Source of the DNA: Mycobacterium colombiense CECT 3035
GTDB lineage: Bacteria; Actinomycetota; Actinomycetes; Mycobacteriales; Mycobacteriaceae
Reading direction: 5' to 3'
Length of the DNA stretch: 64,000 nucleotides
NCBI RefSeq assembly: GCF_002105755.1
Contig: NZ_CP020821.1
Location: forward strand, 2,976,001 to 3,040,000
The notes below the pieces were generated by a model, which was given only the letters and a program-made list of their open reading frames with translations, did not search any database and was not told the origin of the DNA. Numbering within the stretch: position 1 is the first letter of the stretch; the number at the start of each line of letters is the position of its first letter. Below, in pieces: positions 19,881-29,106 of this stretch. The translations under genes were made by a program, and so were the position numbers.

Positions 19881-20804
19881 ATGACGTTCTCGAATTTCGT
19901 CCGCCTACATTGGGCGGCATTGCGCACGCTGCTGGTGCTGACCGTGATCACCGGCCTGGCCTACCCGCTGTTCATCTGGCTGGTCGCGCAGTTTCCCGGG
20001 CTGCGCGACCAGGCCGAGGGGTCGATTCTCTCCGCCAACGGAAAGCCGGTGGGCAGCAGGCTGATCGGCCAGTCGTTCACCGACAAGGACGGCAATGCAC
20101 TGCCCCAGTACTTCCAGAGCCGCCCCTCGGCGGCCGGCAACGGGTATGACCCGACGTCGTCGGGAGGCAGCAACCTCGGGCCGGAAAGCATCGTCGACAC
20201 TCCGGCCGATCCGTCGCAACTGGCGGCCGGCAAGTCCGCGTCGGACGCGGGCTTCAAGCCGAGCCTGTTGACGACGGTGTGCTCGCGCAGCGCCGCGGTG
20301 GGCAAGCTGGAGGGCGTCGACGGGTCGCGGCCGTTCTGCACGGGCGGCGGCGTGGGCGCGGTGCTGTCGGTGATCGGTCCTCGCGACGGTCGCGGCAACG
20401 TCATCCACCCGACCCGGGTGGTCAGCGTCAACGAGCCGTGCGGGTCGACGGCCACGCCGTTCCTCGCGCTCTACGAGGGGGTGCGCGTCGAATGCGCCAA
20501 GTACGGCGAGGACTACACGATCGGGCAGATCATGCCGATCCGCGGCGCCGCACCCGCCGACCCGGTGGTGCCGGCGGACGCCGTGACCGCCAGCGGCAGC
20601 GGCCTGGACCCGAACATCTCACCCGCCTACGCCGACATTCAGGTGGCCAGGGTGGCCAAAGTGCGTCACGTCAGCGCAGATCAGATACGTGAAGTGGTCG
20701 CGCAGAACAGCAACGGCCGCGGCCTCGGATTTTTCGGTGAACCGCGCGTCGATGTGCTGCAACTTAATCTGCAACTCGATCACCGGTATCCGGTCACGAG
20801 CTAG
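19881..20804 (+). CDS. kdpC: K+-transporting ATPase subunit KdpC, long form
   Basis: This 307-residue protein has the usual N-terminal membrane helix (LRTLLVLTVITGLAYPLFIWLV) and canonical blocks SRLIGQSF, PQYFQSRPSAAGNGYDPTSS, ASGSGLDPNISP and the C-terminal VDVLQLNLQLD. Between NLGPES (residue 103) and VPADAVTASG (from 230) lies an insertion of about 125 residues carrying four cysteines (134, 153, 187, 205). M. tuberculosis KdpC is about 190 residues and lacks it. The insertion is on the outer side, and the even cysteine number suggests disulfides. KdpC stabilises the complex and assists ATP affinity. The gene lies between kdpB and kdpD. Confidence 0.9.
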   Translation: MTFSNFVRLHWAALRTLLVLTVITGLAYPLFIWLVAQFPGLRDQAEGSILSANGKPVGSRLIGQSFTDKDGNALPQYFQSRPSAAGNGYDPTSSGGSNLGPESIVDTPADPSQLAAGKSASDAGFKPSLLTTVCSRSAAVGKLEGVDGSRPFCTGGGVGAVLSVIGPRDGRGNVIHPTRVVSVNEPCGSTATPFLALYEGVRVECAKYGEDYTIGQIMPIRGAAPADPVVPADAVTASGSGLDPNISPAYADIQVARVAKVRHVSADQIREVVAQNSNGRGLGFFGEPRVDVLQLNLQLDHRYPVTS

Positions 20805-20815
20805 CGTCAGGGGGG

Positions 20816-23389
20816 ATGATGGTTGACGTGAGTGACGTCAGCCTCCGCGACCACCATCCCAAGCGCGGGGAGCTACGCATCTATCTGGGCGCGGCTCCGG
20901 GCGTGGGCAAGACGTACTCGATGCTGGGCGAGGCGCATCGGCGGCTGGAACGCGGCACCGATCTGGTGGCGGGCGTGGTGGAAACCCACGGGCGGTCGAA
21001 AACCGCTGAGCTGCTTGAGGGCATCGAGGTGATTCCGCCGCGCCAAGTGGAATACCGCGGCAGCAGCTTCCCCGAACTCGACGTGCCTGCGGTTCTGGCG
21101 CGCCGCCCCCAGGTCGTCCTGGTCGACGAACTCGCGCACACCAACACGCCGGGCAGCAAAAACCCCAAGCGGTGGCAGGACGTCGAGGAATTGCTCGACG
21201 CCGGGATCACCGTGATCTCCACGGTCAACGTGCAGCACCTGGAGAGCCTCAACGACGTCGTCGCGCAGATCACCGGCATCGAGCAGAAGGAGACGATACC
21301 GGACCTGATCGTGCGCCAGGCCGCCCAAGTCGAACTGATCGATATCACACCAGAGGCGTTGCGCCGCAGGTTGTCTCATGGCAACGTCTACGCCCCGGAT
21401 CGCATCGATGCGGCGCTGTCCAACTACTTCCGGCGTGGAAACCTCACCGCGCTAAGAGAATTGGCGCTGCTGTGGCTTGCAGATCAGGTCGACACCGCGC
21501 TGGCCAAATACCGGGCCGAGAACAAGATCACCGACATGTGGGAGGCCCGCGAGCGGGTGGTCGTGGCGGTCACCGGCGGTCCGGAGTCCGAGACGCTGGT
21601 GCGACGGGCGTCCCGGATCGCCTCGAAGTCGACCGCAGAACTCATGGTGGTGCACGTGATCCGCGGTGACGGGCTGGCCGGCCTGTCGGAGTCACGGATG
21701 GCCAAGATTCGGGAGCTGGCGAACAGCCTGGACGCGTCGATCCACACCGTGGTCGGCGACGAGGTGCCCACCGCCCTGCTCGAGTTCGCCCGCGAGATGA
21801 ACGCGACGCAGCTGGTGATCGGCACGTCGCGCCGGTCACGCTGGGCGCGGCTGTTCGAGGAGGGTATCGGCCCGAGGATCGTCGAGCTGTCCGGGAAGAT
21901 CGACGTGCACCTGGTCACCCACGAGGAGGCCAAACGCGGATTCCGTTTGTCCTCGCTCGCGCCCCGCGAGCGGCGGGTGGCGTCGTGGCTGGCGGCTCTC
22001 GTCGTGCCGTCGGTCATCTGCGCGATCACCGTGACGACGCTGGACCCGTATCTGGACACCGGCGGCGAGAGCGCCGTGTTCTTTATCGGGGTGCTGTTGG
22101 TCGGGCTGTTCGGAGGTATTGCGCCCGCGGCACTTTCGGCGGTGCTATCCGGCCTGCTGCTGAACTACTTCCTGATCGCCCCGCGGCACAGCTTCACCAT
22201 CGCCGAACCCAACAGCGCCATCACCGAATTGGTGCTATTGCTTGTGGCGGTCGCCGTCGCGGTGCTGGTCGACTTCGCGGCCAAACGCACCCGGGAAGCT
22301 CGGCGTGCCTCGCAGGAGGCGGAGTTGCTGACCCTGTTCGCGGGGTCCGTGCTGCGCGGTGCCGACCTCGAGACGCTGCTCGAGCGGGTGCGCGAGACCT
22401 ACGCGCAGCGGACCGTCACCATGTTGCGTGAGCCCGGCGAGGAGGCGCGCGCCGGCGGCGCCAAGGGCGACGTCGTCGCCTGCGTGGGCCGCGATCCCTG
22501 TGTCAACGTCGATTCCGCCGACACCGCGATCGAGGTCGGCGACGACGAGTTCTGGATGCTGCTGGCGGGCAGGAAGCTCTCCGCACGTGACCGGCGGGTG
22601 CTCAGCGCGGTGGCCAGGCAGGCCGCGGGTCTGATCAGGCAGCGTGAGCTCGCCGAAGAGGCCAGCCGCGCCGAGGCGATCGTCCGGGCCGACGAGCTGC
22701 GACGCTCGCTGCTGTCGGCGGTCAGCCACGACCTGCGCACGCCCCTGGCCGCGGCCAAGGTCGCCGTCTCCAGCCTGCGCGCCGAAGACGTCGCTTTCTC
22801 CCCCGCCGACACCGCCGAACTGCTGGCCACCATCGAGGAGTCGATCGATCAGCTGACCGCGCTGGTCGGAAACCTGCTCGACTCATCGCGGTTGGCCGCC
22901 GGGGTGATCCACCCCGATCTGCGCCGGGTGTATCTGGAGGAGGCCGTGCAGCGGGCGTTGGTCAGCATCGGCAAGGGCGCCACCGGTTTCTTCCGGTCGG
23001 CCATCGACCGGGTCAAGGTCGACGTGGCCGACGCCATGGTGATGGCCGACGCCGGGCTGTTGGAACGCGTGCTGGCCAACCTGATCGACAACGCGCTGCG
23101 CTACGCGCCCAACTGTGTGGTGCGCGTCAACGCCGGGCGGGTGGGTGATCGCGTGCTGATCAACGTCATCGACGAGGGCCCCGGCATCCCGCATGGGGCC
23201 GAGGAACAGATCTTCGAAGCGTTTCAGCGGCTCGGCGATCAGGACAACACCATCGGCGTCGGCCTGGGGATGTCGGTGGCGCGGGGCTTCGTCGAGGCGA
23301 TGGGCGGGACAATTACGGCCACCGACACCCCGGGAGGCGGACTGACCGTGATCGTGGATATGGCTGCGCCGCAGATGGATGCGGTATGA
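20816..23389 (+). CDS. kdpD: K+ sensor histidine kinase KdpD
   Basis: The 857-residue sensor. The KdpD N-terminal domain (residues 15-225) has Walker A GAAPGVGKTYSM and LVDELAHTN. A universal-stress-protein-like domain (about 245-370) ends in QLVIGTSRRSRW. Four close membrane helices (about 390-490) are followed by a GAF-like linker. The kinase core has His638 in LLSAVSHDLRTPLAA, LIDNALRYAP, DEGPGIPHG and GLGMSVARGFVEAMGG. AGGGGGG abuts the first ATG; ATG 20819 is equally possible. It overlaps kdpE by four bases. It senses K+ limitation and phosphorylates KdpE. Confidence 0.94.
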   Translation: MMVDVSDVSLRDHHPKRGELRIYLGAAPGVGKTYSMLGEAHRRLERGTDLVAGVVETHGRSKTAELLEGIEVIPPRQVEYRGSSFPELDVPAVLARRPQVVLVDELAHTNTPGSKNPKRWQDVEELLDAGITVISTVNVQHLESLNDVVAQITGIEQKETIPDLIVRQAAQVELIDITPEALRRRLSHGNVYAPDRIDAALSNYFRRGNLTALRELALLWLADQVDTALAKYRAENKITDMWEARERVVVAVTGGPESETLVRRASRIASKSTAELMVVHVIRGDGLAGLSESRMAKIRELANSLDASIHTVVGDEVPTALLEFAREMNATQLVIGTSRRSRWARLFEEGIGPRIVELSGKIDVHLVTHEEAKRGFRLSSLAPRERRVASWLAALVVPSVICAITVTTLDPYLDTGGESAVFFIGVLLVGLFGGIAPAALSAVLSGLLLNYFLIAPRHSFTIAEPNSAITELVLLLVAVAVAVLVDFAAKRTREARRASQEAELLTLFAGSVLRGADLETLLERVRETYAQRTVTMLREPGEEARAGGAKGDVVACVGRDPCVNVDSADTAIEVGDDEFWMLLAGRKLSARDRRVLSAVARQAAGLIRQRELAEEASRAEAIVRADELRRSLLSAVSHDLRTPLAAAKVAVSSLRAEDVAFSPADTAELLATIEESIDQLTALVGNLLDSSRLAAGVIHPDLRRVYLEEAVQRALVSIGKGATGFFRSAIDRVKVDVADAMVMADAGLLERVLANLIDNALRYAPNCVVRVNAGRVGDRVLINVIDEGPGIPHGAEEQIFEAFQRLGDQDNTIGVGLGMSVARGFVEAMGGTITATDTPGGGLTVIVDMAAPQMDAV

Positions 23390-24066
23390 CGCGCGTACTC
23401 GTGATCGACGACGAACCGCAGATACTGCGTGCGCTGCGCATCAACCTGACCGTGCGGGGCTACGAGGTGATCACCGCGTCCAGCGGGGCCGGCGCGCTGC
23501 GCGCGGCCGCCGAGCACAAGCCCGACGTGGTGATCCTCGACCTCGGCCTGCCCGACATCTCCGGCATCGACGTGCTGGCCGGCCTGCGCGGCTGGCTCAC
23601 CGCGCCGGTGATCGTGTTGTCGGCGCGCACCGACTCCTCCGACAAGGTCGAGGCGCTGGACGCCGGCGCCGACGACTATGTGACCAAACCCTTTGGGATG
23701 GACGAGTTCTTGGCTCGGTTGCGCGCGGCGGTGCGCCGCAACGCAGCGGCTTCCGAACTGGAGCAGCCGGTGATCGAGACCGAATCGTTCACCGTCGACC
23801 TGGCCGCCAAGAAGGTCACCAAGAACGGTAGCGAAGTCCACCTCACCCCGACGGAGTGGGGAATGCTCGAGGTCCTGGTCCGCAACCGCGGCAAGCTGGT
23901 CGGCCGCGAAGAACTCCTCAAAGAGGTGTGGGGCCCGGCGTACGCCACCGAAACACATTACCTGCGTGTCTATCTCGCGCAACTGCGCCGCAAACTCGAG
24001 AACGACCCGTCGCACCCCAAACACCTGCTGACCGAGTCGGGCATGGGGTATCGCTTCGAGGCGTGA
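23386..24066 (+). CDS. kdpE: response regulator KdpE
   Basis: A 226-residue OmpR-family regulator. The receiver domain has VLVIDDEPQ, Asp52 in VILDLGLPDISG, VIVLSARTDSSDKVEAL and DDYVTKPFGMDE. The winged helix (residues 130-226) has LTPTEWGMLEVLVRNRGKLV and LLTESGMGYRFEA. The ATG overlaps the kdpD stop (ATGA), so expression is coupled. It activates kdp transcription under K+ limitation in known systems. Repeats upstream of the cluster at 15661 and 15693 are candidate sites. Confidence 0.94.
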   Translation: MTRVLVIDDEPQILRALRINLTVRGYEVITASSGAGALRAAAEHKPDVVILDLGLPDISGIDVLAGLRGWLTAPVIVLSARTDSSDKVEALDAGADDYVTKPFGMDEFLARLRAAVRRNAAASELEQPVIETESFTVDLAAKKVTKNGSEVHLTPTEWGMLEVLVRNRGKLVGREELLKEVWGPAYATETHYLRVYLAQLRRKLENDPSHPKHLLTESGMGYRFEA

Positions 24067-24082
24067 GGTGGCGGCGGCTGTC

Positions 24083-24126
24083 GCGGCCACCCTGATCTCC
24101 GCGCGGCCACCCTGATCTCCGCGCGG
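24083..24126. repeat. tandem 20-bp direct repeat
   Basis: Two exact head-to-tail copies of GCGGCCACCCTGATCTCCGC (24083-24102, 24103-24122), followed by the first four bases of a third. It lies between the kdpE stop and the inverted-repeat element that begins at 24140. No function assigned. Confidence 0.9.
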
Positions 24127-24139
24127 GGGTATTGGCTAA

Positions 24140-24500
24140 TTGCCCGCCTCAGAGCGACAACTTGGCCGCCTCGCGCAACGCCAGCACACGCTGGTGGATT
24201 CGATGTTCGGTGCCACGGGGCATGTACCCGGGCCCGTAGCGGCCCCGCCGGAGCCGTAGCACCCTGCCGCGTTCGGTCTCCCATCGCAGCGCGTCCGAGA
24301 TCGCCTTCGATGGTCGGCCGCGGACGCAAAAGTTGTGCCACCGCAGCGCGTCGATCAATTCGGCGATGGTCGCCGGCCCATGCACCGCCAGCTGCATCGC
24401 GAGCACGTAGCGCAGCTCGGTCCCCTTGAGTGAATAGCTCATCTCCGGACGGTCGCACACGGGTACGACACCGCCGGCATTGTCGCTACGAGGCGGGCAA
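24140..24500. repeat. 361-bp segment bounded by 21-bp inverted repeats
   Basis: The left arm 24140-24160 and right arm 24480-24500 are inverted copies of TTGCCCGCCTCnnAGCGACAA, identical at 19 of 21 positions. They bracket the small winged-helix-like ORF so closely that its stop lies in the left arm and its first codons in the right arm. The same arms, inverted around a 42-base centre, recur at 40771-40853. The layout resembles a minimal mobile or MITE-like element, though no transposase or clear target duplication is seen. Confidence 0.65.
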
Positions 24501-24505
24501 AACAC
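24149..24505 (-). CDS. small winged-helix-like protein inside an inverted-repeat element
   Basis: A 118-residue protein. The core, LKGTELRYVLAMQLAVHGPA then TIAELIDALRWH and GRPSKAISDALRWETERGRV, followed by LRLRRGRYGPGYMPRGTE, has helix-turn-helix and beta-wing character. It ends EHRIHQRVLALREAAKLSL. A GTG at 24505 has GAGGAAG upstream; ATG 24442 (MSYSLKGT) is an alternative giving 97 residues, and the first 20 residues look unstructured. The frame begins and ends within the 21-bp inverted repeats. It lies 38 bases downstream of the ppx2 stop. I do not recognise a characterised family; a DNA-binding role is inference. Confidence 0.65.
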   Translation of the reverse strand: MFCPPRSDNAGGVVPVCDRPEMSYSLKGTELRYVLAMQLAVHGPATIAELIDALRWHNFCVRGRPSKAISDALRWETERGRVLRLRRGRYGPGYMPRGTEHRIHQRVLALREAAKLSL

Positions 24506-24543
24506 ATGCCCACTTCCTCAGAGGGCGATCTGGCTTATGTGAC

Positions 24544-25500
24544 CTACTCGGCGATGGACAGCACGATGCCGTCCAGGATGTCGTGCTCGCTGACCGTCAG
24601 CTCGTCGATGCCCGCGCGGGCCCGCAGCTCGCGCGCCAACTCCTCGACCACGATCGCTCCCCCGCCGATCACGTCGGCCCGGCCCTCGTGCATCGGCGGC
24701 AGCGCCGCGCGCTCCGCCCGCGTCATGCCGATGAGGCGCTCGCACACCGACATCAGGTCATCGCCCGCGACGCGCGAAAGATGAATGGCCGCAGAATCAT
24801 ACGCCGTCATGTTGTGGGCCAGCGCGGACAGCGTCGTCATCGTCCCGGCGAGTCCAACCCAGGTCTTCGCCCCCGCCACGGGCACCACATCCAGCGCGAC
24901 CTCGAGTCGTTCGCGCACCACCCGCCGGGCCGCCGCCACCTCCTCGACCGTCGGCGGGTCCGAATGCAGGCAGCGCTCGGTCAGCCGCACGCAGCCGATA
25001 TCGGCCGAATAGCTGGCCGTCACTCCGTCTTCGGCGCCGCCGCCGGTCACGATCTCGGTGGAGCCGCCACCCAGGTCGACGACGACGAAAGGGCCTGTCG
25101 CACTGTCCAGCTCGCCCACCGCGCCGCGGAACGAGAGCTCGGCCTCCTCGGCGCCGGTGATCACCTCCGCCACGGCCCCGGGCAGCACCGCACCCAACAC
25201 CTCGGCCGTCATCGCAAAGAACGCGTCGCGGTTGGCGACATCGCGGGCGGCCGACGTGGCCACCATCCGCACCCGTTGCGCGCCATGCTCTTTGACCAAG
25301 GCCGCGTAATCGGTGAGCGCCGCGCGGGTGCGGGCGATCGCGTCCGCCGCGAACTCACCGGTGGCGTCAACACCCTGACCCAGCCGCACGATTCGCGTCT
25401 CCCGGTGCACGTCGCGCAGCCGGCCGCCGTCGAGGTCGGCGATCAACAACCGGATTGAGTTGGTACCGCAGTCAATCCCCGCGAGCCTGCCGTTCACCAT
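24544..25500 (-). CDS. ppx2: Ppx/GppA family phosphatase (Rv1026-like)
   Basis: This 318-residue member of the ASKHA-fold exopolyphosphatase family has AGIDCGTNSIRLLIAD (phosphate 1 loop), VRMVATSAARDV, the catalytic region EEAELSF, VVDLGGGSTEIV (phosphate 2) and VGLAGTMTTL (adenosine-type loop). Length matches M. tuberculosis Rv1026 (about 319), which hydrolyses short-chain polyphosphate. The ATG at 25500 overlaps the DUF501 stop by a few bases, coupling it to the eno-ftsB operon. Enzymes of this family cut terminal phosphates from polyphosphate or pppGpp; the preference cannot be read from sequence. Confidence 0.92.
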   Translation of the reverse strand: MVNGRLAGIDCGTNSIRLLIADLDGGRLRDVHRETRIVRLGQGVDATGEFAADAIARTRAALTDYAALVKEHGAQRVRMVATSAARDVANRDAFFAMTAEVLGAVLPGAVAEVITGAEEAELSFRGAVGELDSATGPFVVVDLGGGSTEIVTGGGAEDGVTASYSADIGCVRLTERCLHSDPPTVEEVAAARRVVRERLEVALDVVPVAGAKTWVGLAGTMTTLSALAHNMTAYDSAAIHLSRVAGDDLMSVCERLIGMTRAERAALPPMHEGRADVIGGGAIVVEELARELRARAGIDELTVSEHDILDGIVLSIAE

Positions 25501-25982
25501 TGGCCGGCCACCAGGATGCCGGCCATCGCGGGCTCGCCGGCCAAAATCGCCAGCGCCTCGTCGCCGAACGGATTCACGCCCGGCCCCTTGGCCAGCGAAT
25601 GCGCGATCAGCACATGCAGACACTTGACCCGGTCGGGCATTCCGCCACCGGAGAACGTGGTTCCCAGCGGCTCGATCGCGTCCCGTTCGGCCAGATATGA
25701 CTCGTGGGCGCGCCGGTAGGCGGTCGCCAATTCCGGGTCCCGGCCCAGCCTTTCGGTCATCTCGCGCATCAACCCGGTGGTCTCCAGTCTGCTGGCGGCG
25801 GCCGTCAGGGCCGGATGGGTCAGGTAGTACAACGTCGGAAACGGCGTGCCGTCGGGCAGTTTCGGCGCCGTCTTCACCACGCCGGGTTCACCGTTGGGGC
25901 ACCGGTAGGCGATGTCGAGTACCCCGCGCGGCTCGCGCCCCAGCTGGCGCGCTACCGCTTCCAGGTCGGCATGATCAACCAC
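25494..25982 (-). CDS. DUF501 protein (Rv1025-like)
   Basis: A 162-residue soluble protein with the DUF501 core: LEAVARQLGREPRGVLDIAY, RCPNGEPGVVKTAPKLPDG, PFPTLYYLTHP and RVKCLHVLIAHSLAKGPGVNPFGDEAL. The Cys/His pattern (YRCPNG, KCLHVLIAH) suggests a metal or catalytic site, but no function is established. Start at GTG 25982, which overlaps the ftsB-like gene by eight bases; a much longer frame upstream is an Arg-rich shadow of that gene. Conserved linkage of eno, ftsB, DUF501 and ppx across actinobacteria supports a common operon. Confidence 0.88.
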   Translation of the reverse strand: MVDHADLEAVARQLGREPRGVLDIAYRCPNGEPGVVKTAPKLPDGTPFPTLYYLTHPALTAAASRLETTGLMREMTERLGRDPELATAYRRAHESYLAERDAIEPLGTTFSGGGMPDRVKCLHVLIAHSLAKGPGVNPFGDEALAILAGEPAMAGILVAGQW

Positions 25983-26682
25983 CGGGACCCGTGGGATTCG
26001 GTGCGGGCAACGGGCCGGGTGCGCCCGGTTCGGCCGGCGGGGCTTCGGGCGCAGGCGCTTTGGCCGGCGGCAGGTGCGGGGCGTCGGCGATGGTGTGCCA
26101 CAGCGACGTGTACCACGGGTCATTGTTGGCCGGTTTCGCCGACGGCGATCCCGGCTGCGTGGGCTCGGCCGCCGACGGCGGAAGCTGGACCTGGAACGGG
26201 ATGTCCCCGGGCTTGACGAAGCCGAGGCGCTCGCGGGCCTGCGCCGCGATGTAGGCCGGGTCACCGAGTTTGGCCTTGCGCTGTTCTAGGTCCGCGACCT
26301 GACGGCGCAGCGCCGCTTCGGTGGCGGCCAGCTGATTCATCTCGGTGCGCTGGGCGAAGTAGGTGCGCACCGGCCCGGCGATGGTCAACGTCAGCACGCA
26401 GATCACCGCGGCCAGCACCGCCGCGCGGCGCGCGGTGAAACCCAGCCGTTGCTCGGAGCGCTGCTCCACCGATTCGGCGGCCTGGCGGGTGATGGGCTCG
26501 ACGACATGCTCTTGCTGCGTTCGCGGGGCGGCCCGGCCGGCCTGGTTCGCCGTGGGCGACGTCCGCGAAGACGGCTTGGAGGACGGCTTGGCCGTGCGGC
26601 GGCCCCGACCCGCATCGCCGGCCTTCCCCGGGCGTGAGGCCGGGGAGCGCCGTTTCGAGTCGGGCCGTTTCGCGTCAGCCAT
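25975..26682 (-). CDS. FtsB/DivIC-like septum protein (Rv1024-like)
   Basis: A 235-residue bitopic protein. The basic, disordered cytoplasmic N-terminus (about 80 residues, Lys/Arg/Ser/Pro-rich) leads to one transmembrane helix, AAVLAAVICVLTLTIAGPV. A coiled coil follows (MNQLAATEAALRRQVADLEQ), then the DivIC motif GDPAYIAAQARERLGFVKPG. A Pro-rich extracytoplasmic tail ends the protein. FtsB/DivIC proteins bridge FtsQ and FtsL in the divisome at the septum. It sits 20 bases after eno and overlaps the DUF501 gene. Confidence 0.9.
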   Translation of the reverse strand: MADAKRPDSKRRSPASRPGKAGDAGRGRRTAKPSSKPSSRTSPTANQAGRAAPRTQQEHVVEPITRQAAESVEQRSEQRLGFTARRAAVLAAVICVLTLTIAGPVRTYFAQRTEMNQLAATEAALRRQVADLEQRKAKLGDPAYIAAQARERLGFVKPGDIPFQVQLPPSAAEPTQPGSPSAKPANNDPWYTSLWHTIADAPHLPPAKAPAPEAPPAEPGAPGPLPAPNPTGPGG

Positions 26683-26702
26683 GTCAGCCGTTGAACGTCA
26701 AG

Positions 26703-28058
<1,356 letters not shown>

Positions 28059-28790
28059 CTACAGCGGGTGGCCCTTCGCGTAAGCGGTCGCCCAATCGCG
28101 GACCGCCCGGGCGTAGACACCGGAGTTGTTGTAGGCGCGCAGCGCGGTGATCCAGCCGCGCGGCGTCGCGAGATCCTTTCCGCGCCAACACAGATACCCG
28201 GCCGCGGCGAGCGCCGCGTCGTCGATGTTGTCCGGGCTGACGCGGCCGTCGTTGTGAGCGTCGACACCATAGAGCCGCCACGTCTCCGGGATGAACTGCA
28301 TCGGCCCCATGGCGCGCGTCACACCGTCGTCGTCGGTGACGTCTTCCTCCGTGTCGACGATGCGCAGCGTGCCGCCGCTGCCGTCGAGGCGGACGCCCCG
28401 AATCGGGGGGCTCACATCGCCGTTGGGGGCCAGCCGCGCTCCGCGGTAGGTGCCATGGTGGCTCTCGACCTGGCCGATGCCGGCCAGGGTGGTCCACGCG
28501 ATGTGGCATTTCGGGTTCTCGACTTCGGCGACCCGGGCCGCGTAGGCGTAGGCCTCGAGCGCGATCACCGGGATCTCCAGCCCTGCCGACCGCTGCACCG
28601 CCCAGTCCCGCAACTGATCCGCGGGCCGGCCGCTGGCGTGGGTGTCCACCGCCGGCACCGGATCCCCGGCCGGCGGCGGGACCCCGTCGGGGATGAACAG
28701 GCTGAGCTGCCAGGTGCAACTGGATGCCAGAACGATCGCGGTCGCGCCGATCACGGCGGCCGCGCGCATCCAACGCCTCGGCGACACCAT
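28059..28790 (-). CDS. lpqU: lipoprotein LpqU, lytic transglycosylase-like
   Basis: A 243-residue lipoprotein. The signal peptide ends in ATAIVLASSCTW, with the lipobox cysteine near residue 25. The mature part is a soluble lytic transglycosylase fold: catalytic Glu in LAGIGQVESHHGTY, AMGPMQFIPETWRLYG, and the C-terminal ALRAYNNSGVYARAVRDWA. It should cleave peptidoglycan glycan strands on the outer face of the membrane. The ATG at 28790 was chosen because it gives a proper signal peptide; the longer frame adds an acidic stretch before it. It lies upstream of eno on the same strand. Confidence 0.9.
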   Translation of the reverse strand: MVSPRRWMRAAAVIGATAIVLASSCTWQLSLFIPDGVPPPAGDPVPAVDTHASGRPADQLRDWAVQRSAGLEIPVIALEAYAYAARVAEVENPKCHIAWTTLAGIGQVESHHGTYRGARLAPNGDVSPPIRGVRLDGSGGTLRIVDTEEDVTDDDGVTRAMGPMQFIPETWRLYGVDAHNDGRVSPDNIDDAALAAAGYLCWRGKDLATPRGWITALRAYNNSGVYARAVRDWATAYAKGHPL

Positions 28791-29106
28791 GCTTTTCTGA
28801 GCTCCCCTAAACTCGCCTGCACCAACTTCCGCCACACCATCGTCCCATGCGTTCGGCAACTGCCCGGCTGCCTCGGACCTCGGCGCACCGACCGCTCGTC
28901 GGTTTCAGCTAATGCTCGGTTAGCTGCTCGTCGCCTCGGCTAGCGCAGTCAGACCATCGCCGACCACGGGGATTCGCAACCTCATCCGCGATATTACCGA
29001 GCCGCCGACGACAAATCCGGCAAACATTCCGATGATCGCTCTGACTCACGGCCGAAAGTGCGAATTAGTGCGCCGCGGCGCACGCGGTACGGACGCCGGC
29101 CACCCG
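28791..29106. other. intergenic region between mazG and lpqU
   Basis: About 316 bases without a gene. It should hold the lpqU promoter on the minus strand. No terminator hairpin or operator stands out. Confidence 0.35.
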
